Part shown: piece after piece, positions 51,713 through 61,119 of the stretch
Numbering within the stretch: the first letter of the stretch is position 1
Layout of the letters: every line of letters starts with the position of its first letter
Source: an uncultured Bacilli bacterium
GTDB lineage: Bacteria; Bacillota_I; Bacilli_A; RF39; UBA660
Assembly (NCBI GenBank): GCA_910578855.1
Contig: CAJTRV010000004.1
Span: 1-64,000, forward strand
Direction: 5' to 3'
DNA length: 64,000 nucleotides
The notes under the pieces: generated by a model
Databases searched by the model: none
Told to the model about the DNA's origin: nothing
What the model saw: the letters and a program-made list of their open reading frames with translations, nothing else
Made by a program: the position numbers and the translations under genes

Positions 51713-53623
51713 TTAGAAACGGCCACCACCACCGCCGCCACCGAAAGATCCACCACCACTAGAAAATCCTCCGCCAAATCCGCCACCAGATGAGTTGGAC
51801 GACTGAGCAGCACTTTTGGTTGAAATCGCATTCGATACAGCCCGACTCATTCCCTGATTAATTGCTCGGTTAAATGAAACCATAAAATAGAAATCATATG
51901 AACTATCTGGGTAAATCGAATGGTCACCAGAATAATATTCCTGAGCCTTGATCTCCATCGTTTTCGCTAGCTTATTAGCACATCCTAGAACGACAGCATA
52001 AACAAGATATTTTTCCCATAGAACAATCTCTGGTAATTCTTTTTGACTAAAATTCCCAAAGTCTAATAAGAAATTTTTAAACGCTTTCCAGCGAACATAT
52101 AATTCATTTCCTTGAATCGTTCGTTTTTGAAATGATAATAGATAGATTATACTACCAATTGTCAGTACCAAAATAGAGGCTATAACAATATTATTTACCT
52201 CTAAATTAACAAGCATAAAGACAAGAATAAATCCTAGTAAAGCATAGAAAACAGTTCCTATTTTTTGACGCGTAAAATTGTAGAAAAAATTACGTTGTTC
52301 AGCCTCTTTTTTCACAATATTTTTCCAATCCTCATAGCCACTTAAAAAGGTATCATAGTTGCGTTTGGCATCCTTTTGCAATTCTGATAACAAGATACTT
52401 TCCTCTTTTGAAGCATCATGATGACTTTTCTGAAATAACCATCCTATCAAAATTCGATCAGTTGGTGATAACGTCTCATTGGCAATTTGATCTGGTTGAT
52501 AAAGAAAACGATAGTCATCTTTTTTCTTTCCTTGAACTTTTTCAACCTTAATTGCTTTCCGATAAACAAGATCTAAAATGGTTGCCGATAATGCCTTAGT
52601 TCCAATTTTTTGTTCCATCAAATATTCAATTGTTGACGGCGAATCCTCACTCGGAAACTCTCGATAATACTTACCTGTAAAATTACCTCGATATTCTTTA
52701 TCATACTTGAAATAAACCCAGATCACGATTGCGATCATTCCCAGTGACCATAATCCACTAAGCATTAAAACTCCATAGTATTTTACCCGAGCTTGCTTAC
52801 GAATTTGATTGGCTTCATCGGCCATTTTCTCCTCATACTTCAGAATCTTATCTAAAGCTATCACATCTGTTTTTTTCGTACTTTCTTTAATCACTTCTTG
52901 ATCAAAAGCGAGCCGAACATCAAAGGCAGTATTTGCTGATAAATGATCGATGGTCACTTTGACTGTTTCAGAATCAATTATTTCACTCTTTCCATTCAAT
53001 GGACCATGCGCCCAAATTCGCATCAAAGTTTTATTATCCGGAAGATGAACCATTAGTTCAAAATAACCAACTGATTCTTTTAATTCGTCACTAAAAATAT
53101 TCCAACCAATTTCTGCCATATCCTGATGTAGAATGGCTGCATTTTTGACAATATATTCTAAATAAAATGATTTGTTTCGCTCACTTGGATTATAAATTCG
53201 GTACCGATAACCATTTGCTTTACTTATTGTTGTGTAATCCCCATAATCACTTCCAATATTGGTAGCAGTAAAGACTTCGATATCACGATCTGTAAGTGTT
53301 TCTAAACGTTTCCCACGATCAACTGCCCCTACTCTTACTAGTACAATATCATCAGCATTATGAATGTCACTCCCACCATAATAATTTTGATTTGCGTCAA
53401 AAGATGAAGCAAGGGAGTTCTTATAATTAATAATACGATCATACCCATTATAATCCCCATTCACGGTAAATAATTCCTTTATGAGAATATCCCCGTTAGC
53501 CTGTACAGTTGCATCCATATAATAATGCTTAATGCCATCATCACTTGCCATTACATAATCAGGCGCAACATTCAATGCCAAAACAAAGAAAAATGCAATG
53601 ATAAGACTTTTTATTTTTTTCAC
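51713..53623 (-). CDS. DUF2207 membrane protein
   Basis: 636 aa. Signal peptide (1-26); an extracellular beta-rich DUF2207 domain (about 30-255); a transmembrane helix (about 283-305); a cytoplasmic winged-helix-like part (about 325-455) with SPSTIEYLMEQKIGTKALSATILDL; two more transmembrane helices (about 465-505); and a Gly/Ser/Phe-rich tail (GGGFGGGFSSGGG). Proteins of this kind sit beside LemA in many Bacteria. Function unknown. LemA is immediately upstream, but a terminator hairpin lies between, so this gene may be expressed at a lower level. Confidence 0.85.
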   Translation of the reverse strand: MKKIKSLIIAFFFVLALNVAPDYVMASDDGIKHYYMDATVQANGDILIKELFTVNGDYNGYDRIINYKNSLASSFDANQNYYGGSDIHNADDIVLVRVGAVDRGKRLETLTDRDIEVFTATNIGSDYGDYTTISKANGYRYRIYNPSERNKSFYLEYIVKNAAILHQDMAEIGWNIFSDELKESVGYFELMVHLPDNKTLMRIWAHGPLNGKSEIIDSETVKVTIDHLSANTAFDVRLAFDQEVIKESTKKTDVIALDKILKYEEKMADEANQIRKQARVKYYGVLMLSGLWSLGMIAIVIWVYFKYDKEYRGNFTGKYYREFPSEDSPSTIEYLMEQKIGTKALSATILDLVYRKAIKVEKVQGKKKDDYRFLYQPDQIANETLSPTDRILIGWLFQKSHHDASKEESILLSELQKDAKRNYDTFLSGYEDWKNIVKKEAEQRNFFYNFTRQKIGTVFYALLGFILVFMLVNLEVNNIVIASILVLTIGSIIYLLSFQKRTIQGNELYVRWKAFKNFLLDFGNFSQKELPEIVLWEKYLVYAVVLGCANKLAKTMEIKAQEYYSGDHSIYPDSSYDFYFMVSFNRAINQGMSRAVSNAISTKSAAQSSNSSGGGFGGGFSSGGGSFGGGGGGGRF

Positions 53624-53642
53624 TCTAACACTCCTTCATTAT

Positions 53643-53672
53643 AAAAAAGGGCTTACTTTGTAAGCCTAAAAT
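53643..53672 (-). terminator. Terminator between lemA and the DUF2207 gene
   Basis: On the minus strand GGCTTAC/GTAAGCC with a 3-nt loop, then CTTTTTT. It overlaps the lemA stop and would limit readthrough into the DUF2207 gene. Confidence 0.75.
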
Positions 53673-54229
53673 TTTACTTGTGGCACTTCTTTATCCGCTT
53701 CAGATGCTTCAAAGAATGCTTCCTGTTTAAATCCAAACATTCCGGCGATAATATTAGATGGGAACATTTCTAATTTATTTTTATAGGCAAGTACCGTATC
53801 ATTATAAAATTGTCTTGCAAATGTTATTTTATCTTCGGTATCCTGTAATGAAGCTTGTAATTCCATAAAATTGGTATTGGCTTTTAAATCAGGGTAACTT
53901 TCCGTAAGAGCAAATAAACGACTCAAGGCACCACTGAGTTCTCCATTAGCGGCCATTTCATCAACAGGGGTAGTCGCACTCACCGCTTTATTCCGCGCGT
54001 TGATCACCGCATCTAATGTTTCTTTTTCATGACCAGCATATCCTTTGACAGTTTCCACTAAATTAGGGATTAAATCAGCCCGTCTTTTTAAGACAACATC
54101 CACTTGTGCCCATTGATCTTTCACTCGATTCCTTAAACGAACTAAGGAATTGTAAACTCCCATCGCCCATAGGGCAATTAAGACGATTAAGACAACGATA
54201 ACAATAACACCAACCATAATTCCATTCAT
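53666..54229 (-). CDS. lemA: LemA family protein
   Basis: 187 aa. One N-terminal transmembrane helix (about 4-24), then a cytoplasmic or extracellular four-helix bundle with the LemA pattern: YNSLVRLRNRVKDQWAQVDV, LKRRADLIPNLVETVKGY, ENKAVSA-like spacing, and YPDLKANTNFMELQ. The C-terminus carries the family's IIAGMFGF. Function is not settled. The start is ATG 54229 with GGAGG 7-8 nt upstream; the frame runs to 54253 without a site. It pairs with the DUF2207 gene downstream. Confidence 0.93.
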   Translation of the reverse strand: MNGIMVGVIVIVVLIVLIALWAMGVYNSLVRLRNRVKDQWAQVDVVLKRRADLIPNLVETVKGYAGHEKETLDAVINARNKAVSATTPVDEMAANGELSGALSRLFALTESYPDLKANTNFMELQASLQDTEDKITFARQFYNDTVLAYKNKLEMFPSNIIAGMFGFKQEAFFEASEADKEVPQVKF

Positions 54230-54336
54230 AACAAATCCTCCTTCTATTTTCATTATATAATAATTTTCTAAAAAAATATAGATAAATTGAATAAAATTGA
54301 ATTATTTCATCACTATAACTTAGAAAGGATGGTTAT

Positions 54337-54540
54337 ATGAATATCGATATTAGAAAAAACATCATCGACAATTTTAAAGGATCAGATATTGAGGAGATTA
54401 AAACATCGATTGTCTCTTCAATTTCAGAACATCAAGAAATTACATTACCTGGACTTGGTGTCTTCTTTGAATTACTATGGAACAATAGCGATGAATCAAA
54501 TCAAACCGAGATATTAAATACCATCAAAAAAGGACTTTAA
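54337..54540 (+). CDS. sspI: Small acid-soluble spore protein SspI
   Basis: 67 aa. It matches Bacillus SspI over its length: start NIDIRKNIIDNF, middle LPGLGVFFELLW (family LPGLGVLFE), end ILNTIKKGL. SspI is a minor spore-core protein made in the forespore under sigma-G. AAAGGATGG precedes the ATG. The upstream DNA has TGAATA- and CAT-like elements but not at convincing sigma-G spacing. The stop codon shares bases with that of the convergent nifJ gene. Its presence is strong evidence for a spore-forming host. Confidence 0.9.
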   Translation: MNIDIRKNIIDNFKGSDIEEIKTSIVSSISEHQEITLPGLGVFFELLWNNSDESNQTEILNTIKKGL

Positions 54541-54556
54541 CAGTCTTTTTTTGATG
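54522..54556. terminator. Bidirectional terminator inside both gene ends
   Basis: A 15-bp stem (one G-U) between 54522-54536 and 54542-54556 around a 5-nt loop TTAAC. It contains T7 on the plus side and T6 on the minus side. The stop codons of sspI and nifJ lie in the loop. Confidence 0.85.
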
Positions 54557-57500
54557 CTAATTCTTGATAAGATTGAAAGCGTCGCATCGCATCTTGTTTA
54601 TTTTGTTCAAACAATTCTTTCGCATGATCAGGATTAACTGTTTCTAACATTTGATAGCGAAGCTGACTTCGTAAATAGTTCTCATACTGATCAAAATCGA
54701 CATTTTTATAATCTAGAAGGAATTTTCCGGTCTCAGGATGCCGATGAAAGATTGGGAAATAGCCACAAGTAACCGCCAGTTTTTCACTCGCAATACTCTC
54801 CTGCATTCCCCCAATTAGTCCATGGGCAATACATGGGGCATAAGCAATGATAATAGATGGCCCATCATAATTAGCAGCCTCCCTCATCACCCGAATTACC
54901 TGTTGCATATTGCCACCCAGTGATACTTGGGCAACATAAACATGAGGATACATAAGCGCAATTGCTGCCAAATCTTTCTTAGCTAGTTTCTTTCCACTCG
55001 AAGTAAATGAGGCAATCGTTCCTTTGGGACTTGCTTTACTAGACTGCCCGCCAGTATTAGAATAAACTTCAGTATCTAAAACGAGAATGTTGATATTATC
55101 ACTCCGTGATAAAACATGATCAATCCCACTATATCCAATGTCGTAGGCCCAACCATCCCCGCCGATACACCAAACTGTCTTGGTCAAAAAATCACTTCGA
55201 TAATTTTCTAACTCACTTGGTAACTTCATAGTACTTAACGTATGATATAATTCTTTTACTTGATCCAAATCATGATGTTGTTCAAGCCATGTTTCAAAAA
55301 TAGGATATTCCCTTTGATATTTCGCTACCAGTGCTCGCATCCGTTCTTGTTTTAGCTGTTCTGACAATAAAATTCCATACCCATATTCAGCATTGTCTTC
55401 AAACAATGACGATCCCCAGGATACTTGATATGGTAATGTCGGAACACTGGCTCCATAAATAGACGAGCACCCAGTCGCATTGGCAATCACGAGTTGCTCC
55501 CCAAATAACTGTGTTAATAATTTAATATAGGCTGGTTCCCCACAGCCAGCACAAGCCCCACAGAATTCAAATTTAGGCTTGCGAAATTGACTTCCCTTGA
55601 TCGTATATTTATTCCCTACAGGTTTTTCTGTAACATGTTGATTTACATAATCAAATATTTCCTGCTCATGATTTCGCTTGCTATCGTCTAAACTAATTTC
55701 AGTAAGAGCTTTCGGAATCGCAGGACATGTTTTAATACATAACCCACACCCGGTACAGTTTTGAATCGATACAGCCAACAAATAGTAATAGTCGGATAAA
55801 TCTGGTGTTTTGGCCTTTATTGCACGCTGTTTTACAATATCTGGAGCTTCTTGATACTCTGCCTCTGTTAATAGAAAAGGTCGAATGACACTATGCGGAC
55901 AGACAAAGGAACATTGATTACATTGAATACAATTGCTGCTGATCCACTCGGGAACCAAGGCACTGATTCCCCGTTTCATCGTCTCCTTTTCATCATAGTA
56001 GAATTTTCCATCGGCCCCTTTAAGAAATGCGCTAGTTGGAAGAAGATTGGCAGTTCTATTTTGGAGAGCGTTGATCACACTCTTATTGGCAAGATCTAAT
56101 ATTTCAGCATCATCAGTGTCATATATACTAATTCTTGTGATATAGCTAAGGGCTTGATCAAGCGCTTGAATATTGGCCTCGACAACTTTATGACCTTTTT
56201 TATAAAAGTGATGTTGAATATACTGGATTAATTCCTGTTTCATCTCTTCATGAGAAAAATCTTCTAATAAAGACAGAATTGCACTTTCCATAATCATACT
56301 AATTTTATCTTTTAGACCTAACTTTCGAGCTAGTGCATAAGCATGAATGGTGTAGCAAGTAATATTTTGATCCCGTAATAACTGCTTATCTTTTGGTGTT
56401 AATAAATGATTCAATTCTTCTTCCGTCTTAGCCGTATTAATTAAGACAATTCCATTTTTACAAATTCCATGAAAACAATCAAAGTCATCAAGGTAAGTAT
56501 CTTTACTAATAACCACAATCCGTGGATGTTCAACATAATAAGTTGATCGAATAGGATGCTCACTAATTCGTAGATGACTAATCGTTACCCCACCTGATTT
56601 TTTAGAATCATATTGGAAATAGCCTTGAATATACTGATTTTTACTAGTTCCGATTAATTTTAACAAGGACTTACTAGCGCTGATCATTCCGTCACTACCA
56701 TATCCATAAATGCGCATTTCATGCGATGATGAAATATAAAAATGATGATCAACTGGCAAACTCAAATGGGTCACATCATCGATAATCCCCACCGTAAAGT
56801 TATGAAATGGTTGCTTTCGTAAAAAATCATAGACCGCCTTGATATCAGCCGGAGTTGTATTTTTACTAGATAATCCATAACGTCCTCCATAAACAGAAAT
56901 GTTATCTCCTAAGACACTCTTAATATCTAAATATAACGGTTCCCCTACACTTCCACTTTCTTTGGTACGATCTAAGACTGCAATTCTTTGAACTGTGGTC
57001 GGCAATACTTGTAATAGATACTTCGGACTAAATGGGCGATATAGGTGAACGATGATCAACCCTACTTGATATCCTTGTTCATTTAAGACATCAATCGTTT
57101 CCTTGATCGTCTCTGTCACCGACCCCATTGCCACGATAATATGCTCAGCAACACTCGATCCATAGTATTCAAATGGCTGATAATGCGTCCCCTTAATCCG
57201 ATTGATTTTAGTCATGTAATCGTTAACTATATCAGGAATTGCATCATATGCTTGATTTCGTGCTTCCGTAGCTTGGAAGTAAATATCATCATTCTGATTG
57301 GTTCCAATAGTATAAGGGGTCTCTCCTAATAAAGAATGAGTTCTAAATTTCTCTACCTTTTTCTTATTCAATAATGGAGCTAGATCATCACGTTCTAATA
57401 AAGTCACAGTAGATAATTCATGACTGGTTCGAAAGCCATCAAAAAAGTGAAGAAAGGGCATCCCCGCCTCGATCGCCGCTAAATGACTAACCGCCGCCAT

Positions 57501-57947
57501 ATCGCCTGCTTCTTCTGGATTAGATGAAGAAAGCATGGCAAAGCCAGTCATTCTTGTCGCATAGACATCTTGATGATCCCCTAAAATACTAAGAGCATGA
57601 GTCGATAAACTACGGGCTGCTACATGCATTACACAAGGTAGCATTTCCCCGGCTATCTTATACATGTTGGGTATCATCAACAATAGACCTTGACTTGCTG
57701 TATAGGTAACTCCTAAAGTACCAGCTTGTAAAGCCCCATGCAAAACCCCGGCAGCCCCTGCTTCACTTTGCATCTCGACTACATGGACCTCGGTATCAAA
57801 CAAATTTTTCATATTCTGACTGGCAAACGCCTCGACATGCTCGGCCATCGGACTCGACGGTGTAATCGGATATATGCTAGCAAGTTCTGTAAATAAATAA
57901 GAGACCCTTGCTACCGCCTCATTACCATCTATCATTAATTTTTTCAT
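54537..57947 (-). CDS. nifJ: Pyruvate:ferredoxin (flavodoxin) oxidoreductase, single chain
   Basis: 1136 aa. It oxidises pyruvate to acetyl-CoA and CO2, passing electrons to ferredoxin. Domain order: pyrimidine-binding domain (opening DGNEAVARVSYLFTELASIYPITPSSPM), domain II, domain III, a 2x[4Fe-4S] ferredoxin insert with CIQCNQCSFVCPHS (near 675) and CTGCGLCIKTCPA (near 730), then the TPP domain. The TPP domain has CGACAGCGEPAYIKL, GCSSIYG, GGDGWAYDIGY and the Cys of APCIAHG near 1060. It gives an anaerobic pyruvate route that fits ppdK. AAGGAGGATCTT precedes the ATG. Confidence 0.98.
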   Translation of the reverse strand: MKKLMIDGNEAVARVSYLFTELASIYPITPSSPMAEHVEAFASQNMKNLFDTEVHVVEMQSEAGAAGVLHGALQAGTLGVTYTASQGLLLMIPNMYKIAGEMLPCVMHVAARSLSTHALSILGDHQDVYATRMTGFAMLSSSNPEEAGDMAAVSHLAAIEAGMPFLHFFDGFRTSHELSTVTLLERDDLAPLLNKKKVEKFRTHSLLGETPYTIGTNQNDDIYFQATEARNQAYDAIPDIVNDYMTKINRIKGTHYQPFEYYGSSVAEHIIVAMGSVTETIKETIDVLNEQGYQVGLIIVHLYRPFSPKYLLQVLPTTVQRIAVLDRTKESGSVGEPLYLDIKSVLGDNISVYGGRYGLSSKNTTPADIKAVYDFLRKQPFHNFTVGIIDDVTHLSLPVDHHFYISSSHEMRIYGYGSDGMISASKSLLKLIGTSKNQYIQGYFQYDSKKSGGVTISHLRISEHPIRSTYYVEHPRIVVISKDTYLDDFDCFHGICKNGIVLINTAKTEEELNHLLTPKDKQLLRDQNITCYTIHAYALARKLGLKDKISMIMESAILSLLEDFSHEEMKQELIQYIQHHFYKKGHKVVEANIQALDQALSYITRISIYDTDDAEILDLANKSVINALQNRTANLLPTSAFLKGADGKFYYDEKETMKRGISALVPEWISSNCIQCNQCSFVCPHSVIRPFLLTEAEYQEAPDIVKQRAIKAKTPDLSDYYYLLAVSIQNCTGCGLCIKTCPAIPKALTEISLDDSKRNHEQEIFDYVNQHVTEKPVGNKYTIKGSQFRKPKFEFCGACAGCGEPAYIKLLTQLFGEQLVIANATGCSSIYGASVPTLPYQVSWGSSLFEDNAEYGYGILLSEQLKQERMRALVAKYQREYPIFETWLEQHHDLDQVKELYHTLSTMKLPSELENYRSDFLTKTVWCIGGDGWAYDIGYSGIDHVLSRSDNINILVLDTEVYSNTGGQSSKASPKGTIASFTSSGKKLAKKDLAAIALMYPHVYVAQVSLGGNMQQVIRVMREAANYDGPSIIIAYAPCIAHGLIGGMQESIASEKLAVTCGYFPIFHRHPETGKFLLDYKNVDFDQYENYLRSQLRYQMLETVNPDHAKELFEQNKQDAMRRFQSYQELASKKDC

Positions 57948-58040
57948 AAGATCCTCCTTTTAAGCATACGAAAGAAACATTCTATCTATTAATATTTTAT
58001 CACAAAATTCTATATTATGGGCCCTGGAAACAAGATTTAC

Positions 58041-58068
58041 CAAAAAAGAGTAGCATCATCGCTACTTT
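58041..58068 (-). terminator. Terminator after sigH
   Basis: On the minus strand AGTAGC/GCTACT with a 6-nt loop, then CTTTTTT. It ends the rbgA-mrnC-rlmB-sigH run. Confidence 0.8.
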
Positions 58069-58074
58069 CAATAA

Positions 58075-58701
58075 TTACTTTGTATCTAATTCATCTAAAA
58101 TATTACGCATTTTCCCTTTGATCCGTTGTAAAGCATTATCGATAGACTTCGTATTCTTATCTAAAATGCTGGCAATTTCATCATAGGAAAAATGGTTAAG
58201 TTTTAATTCAAATACCTGCAATTCAAGATCAGTTAACTGATCTTTGATTAAATTGGATAAGATATGTTCCCGTTCACTATTTAATAAAACATGTTCTGGA
58301 TCCGTAGTTTCATCACGTAATAGATAATCAGCATAGACCATTTCATTATCATCACCACGCACTTCAAAAGGAACTGATTCATTGAGAATTTTATGTTTCA
58401 TTCGACGGGTGCTAACAGCTGCAGTAATGATTTTCCGTTCAATACACGTTTTAGCAAACGTATAAAAAGTAATATTCTTTTTTTCATTAAAGTGATCAAT
58501 CGCTTTCGATAGACCTAACATCCCTTCTTGAATCAAATCATTGAGTTCGAGGCCACCATTTTCACAATAAGGAAGCATTTTCTTCGCAAAATTAACAATT
58601 AATGGTTTATATTTATCGTATAAAAGAGTTTCTGCTTCATCACTATGTTCTGCAATCGCATAATTTACCAACTCATAATCATTAAGATCTTTATAATTCA
58701 T
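58075..58701 (-). CDS. sigH: RNA polymerase sigma factor SigH-like
   Basis: 208 aa sigma-70 factor with regions 2 and 4 only. Region 2: LIQEGMLGLSKAIDHF and FYTFAKTCIERKIITAA. Region 4: LTDLELQVFELKLNHFSYDEIASIL, with DKNTKSIDNALQRIKGK as recognition helix. In Bacillus, SigH starts the sporulation programme, and it lies downstream of mrnC-rlmB(-yacP), exactly as here except that yacP is missing. That synteny makes SigH the best call. AGTAGGTTCTT precedes the ATG, and rlmB ends 6 nt upstream. Confidence 0.88.
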   Translation of the reverse strand: MNYKDLNDYELVNYAIAEHSDEAETLLYDKYKPLIVNFAKKMLPYCENGGLELNDLIQEGMLGLSKAIDHFNEKKNITFYTFAKTCIERKIITAAVSTRRMKHKILNESVPFEVRGDDNEMVYADYLLRDETTDPEHVLLNSEREHILSNLIKDQLTDLELQVFELKLNHFSYDEIASILDKNTKSIDNALQRIKGKMRNILDELDTK

Positions 58702-58707
58702 AAGAAC

Positions 58708-59403
58708 CTACTTTCTAAGTCTTACTGCTTCATAAATAATAATCCCGGCAGCCACCGAGGCATTTAGACTATTGGTCTTACCCTTCATAGGAATACTGGC
58801 AATAAAATCACAGTTTTCTCTGACCATTCGCGCCAAACCGTCACCTTCATTTCCTATCACAATCGCACATTTTCCACGATAATCAATATCGCTATAGTCT
58901 TCACCCTCCATATCTGTTCCAACAATCCAAAACCCCTGTTTCTTTAAATAACGCATCGTATTATTTAGATTGGTTACCTGGGCTATTTTCATATAATCAA
59001 TCGCCCCCGTACTCACTTTAATAACCGTTGGGGTTACCCCAACAGATCGATGTTCTGGAATAATAATTCCATCCACTCCAGCCGCTTCACAAGTACGAAT
59101 AATCGCACCTAAGTTATGAGGATCTTCTAAATGATCGAGAATGACAATGAGTGGGTTGTCCCCTTGAATTAGGGTTTCTATTTCATCATACTGAAAATCA
59201 GGAACTTGCAAAACAATTCCTTGATGATTTCCTTTAACCATTTGATCCAACTGTCTTTTTTCGACATAGCGAATTGGAGCTGCAGTCGTGGCAAGGGCAC
59301 CTATGACTTCGTTATCCCGAAATTGTTTGGATAAGTAAACCCGTTTTATTTTCTTGTTCGTCTTAATTGTTTCTAATGCGACATTTTTTCCATAGATATA
59401 CAT
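58708..59403 (-). CDS. rlmB: 23S rRNA (guanosine-2'-O-)-methyltransferase RlmB
   Basis: 231 aa SPOUT methyltransferase that modifies G2251 of 23S rRNA. An N-terminal L30e-like substrate domain (about 1-70; YIYGKNVALETI, QGIVLQV) is followed by a knotted SAM-binding domain. Motifs are ILDHLEDPHNLGAIIRTCEAAGVDG (starting near residue 88, with the key NLGAIIR), AIVIGNEGDGL near 180 and SLNASVAAGI near 212. It overlaps mrnC by 31 nt, which implies translational coupling, with GGAGAAAAATT before its ATG. Confidence 0.95.
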   Translation of the reverse strand: MYIYGKNVALETIKTNKKIKRVYLSKQFRDNEVIGALATTAAPIRYVEKRQLDQMVKGNHQGIVLQVPDFQYDEIETLIQGDNPLIVILDHLEDPHNLGAIIRTCEAAGVDGIIIPEHRSVGVTPTVIKVSTGAIDYMKIAQVTNLNNTMRYLKKQGFWIVGTDMEGEDYSDIDYRGKCAIVIGNEGDGLARMVRENCDFIASIPMKGKTNSLNASVAAGIIIYEAVRLRK

Positions 59404-59780
59404 AATTTTTCTCCTAACATTATTTCCATAATTTCTTGAATTCGATTAAAGTGACCATTTAGATAATGATACCCAATTAATGCTTCTAAACCAGTTGATT
59501 CTTTATAAGTTACAATGTCAGTATGCTTAGGATGACGAGATCCTTTATGATTCCTGGCACGTTTCACAATCTGAATCTCTTCGGTTGTTAATGATTCCTG
59601 ATCTAGTAACATTTTTAAATAACGACTTTGGGCTTTGGCACTAACATATTGAACAGCTTCTTTCTGAAGATCATTCACTTTACAAAGACCTTTTTTTAAT
59701 AACAGAGTCCGAATAACAACTTCATAAATACTATCACCAACATAAGCCAACGCCAAAACATTTAGGCAATCTGTTTTCAT
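59373..59780 (-). CDS. mrnC: Mini-ribonuclease III
   Basis: 135 aa RNase III catalytic domain without the double-stranded-RNA-binding domain. LALAYVGDSIYEVVIR near residue 9 carries the catalytic Asp, and ESTGLEALIGYHYL near 102 carries the catalytic Glu. Mini-III matures 23S rRNA ends in Bacillota. The ATG overlaps the rbgA stop (ATGA). It is in the conserved mrnC-rlmB-sigH order; cysS, the usual upstream gene, is elsewhere in the window. Confidence 0.95.
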   Translation of the reverse strand: MKTDCLNVLALAYVGDSIYEVVIRTLLLKKGLCKVNDLQKEAVQYVSAKAQSRYLKMLLDQESLTTEEIQIVKRARNHKGSRHPKHTDIVTYKESTGLEALIGYHYLNGHFNRIQEIMEIMLGEKLCISMEKMSH

Positions 59781-60658
59781 ACAAGTTCCTCAATTCGATC
59801 AAAGGTAATTCCTTTTATTAGACCACTTTTCATATCGTTTAAAATGAGATTCATCACGCGGTCATAATCAATTTCCCCACCCTGAATCATACATCCTCGA
59901 CGTTTACCAATGATATCCAACGTGTTAACCATATCTTCTTCATCAATAGTCGTAATTCCATAACGTGATTCTAACTCCTGAGGATAATAAGTATATAGCA
60001 TGTTCAAAATGTAACAGACCACATCATAAATAGGCAATACTTCCTCTTTAATTGCCGTTAAACTTGCGAGATTAAGGGCAATAGTTTGATCATCAAACTT
60101 CGGCCATAGTACCCCTGGTGAGTCTAACAATTCAAGACGCTGATTGATGCGAATCCAATCCAATGACTTCGTCACTCCAGGACGGTTTCCAACATTGGCA
60201 ACCTTTTTTCCAACTAAGCGATTGATCAATGTGCTCTTTCCAACATTGGGAATCCCGACAACAAGGACCCGAATACGTCTTGATTTCATTCCTCTAGCAA
60301 TCATATCATCCATCTTATCTTGCATCATCGCTTCAGTCTTTTTCACTATTCCGGTTGTACTTTGTTGATGCTCTAAATCAACCCCCATTACTTGATAACC
60401 TAGTTGTTCATAATACCGAATCCAGCGCTCTGTTTCTTTTTTATCACATAGATCCATCTTGGTCATAATTAACAACTTCGGCTTATTTCCAATAATCGAT
60501 TCAATATCTTGAATCTTTGATGAGTATGGCATCCGAGCATCGATTACTTCATAAACAACATCAATAACACTCATTTTTTCCTTCATAATTCGCTTGGCTT
60601 TCGCCATGTGACCGGGATACCAGTTGATTGTCGTATTTTGTCCTTTATTGTCGTTCAT
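59777..60658 (-). CDS. rbgA: Ribosome biogenesis GTPase A (YlqF)
   Basis: 293 aa circularly permuted GTPase needed for late 50S assembly. G motifs in permuted order: G4 TKMDL (near residue 64), G1 GIPNVGKSTLI (near 136-146), G2/G3 region with GVTKS and LLDSPGVLWP (near 178-187). The N-terminal INWYPGHMAKAKR is a family signature. I start at ATG 60658 after GGAAGTG; the frame continues 16 codons upstream, inside the previous gene, which overlaps by 14 nt. A degenerate second copy of this gene's 5' end lies about 2 kb upstream (62702-62748), suggesting that an element inserted here. Confidence 0.95.
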   Translation of the reverse strand: MNDNKGQNTTINWYPGHMAKAKRIMKEKMSVIDVVYEVIDARMPYSSKIQDIESIIGNKPKLLIMTKMDLCDKKETERWIRYYEQLGYQVMGVDLEHQQSTTGIVKKTEAMMQDKMDDMIARGMKSRRIRVLVVGIPNVGKSTLINRLVGKKVANVGNRPGVTKSLDWIRINQRLELLDSPGVLWPKFDDQTIALNLASLTAIKEEVLPIYDVVCYILNMLYTYYPQELESRYGITTIDEEDMVNTLDIIGKRRGCMIQGGEIDYDRVMNLILNDMKSGLIKGITFDRIEELV

Positions 60659-61109
60659 TTGTTTCACTTCCTTTAGATTTATTTTTATATTTAACATATT
60701 CTTCAATTTTTTTATTATAGTTCTTTAAATCTTCTACAAATTGAGGCTTAAATTGATTTAAATAATCAATGATTAAATCAGCATATTCATCAATATTTTC
60801 ATCATCAACTATATCTATGAGATATTTATTGATTCCTTTTTTAGTATTTATTCTTTCTACATAAAAGGCTAACAAATTAGTTGGACCTATTTTTTCTTTT
60901 GCTGATAAAACAATAGAAATCAAATTTTCTCTTGATGCATAATATCTCGGTTTAAATCCATTTGACCTAGAAAATAATATCAAAGTACAACCAATAAATA
61001 ATTTATCTGAACCATTTTTAGGAAATGTTTTGTTTGCAAATTCAATTAAACTTTCTGTATTACCCTGTTCGTAATCATCATATAGTTCCATTAAAATTCT
61101 ATTTATCAT
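60645..61109 (-). CDS. Accessory hypothetical protein, 154 aa
   Basis: Not recognised. Soluble, helical, acidic in the middle (DIVDDENIDEYADLIIDYL) with a basic tail (KNKSKGSETNERQ). The ATG follows GAGGAGAT, 10 nt after the stop of a DUF6870-like gene, so the two form a pair. Its last codons run into the rbgA start (14-nt overlap). Because the rbgA RBS lies inside it, this gene has become part of the rbgA transcription unit. Highly AT-rich, like the rest of the island. Confidence 0.55.
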   Translation of the reverse strand: MINRILMELYDDYEQGNTESLIEFANKTFPKNGSDKLFIGCTLILFSRSNGFKPRYYASRENLISIVLSAKEKIGPTNLLAFYVERINTKKGINKYLIDIVDDENIDEYADLIIDYLNQFKPQFVEDLKNYNKKIEEYVKYKNKSKGSETNERQ

Positions 61110-61119
61110 TTTATCTCCT

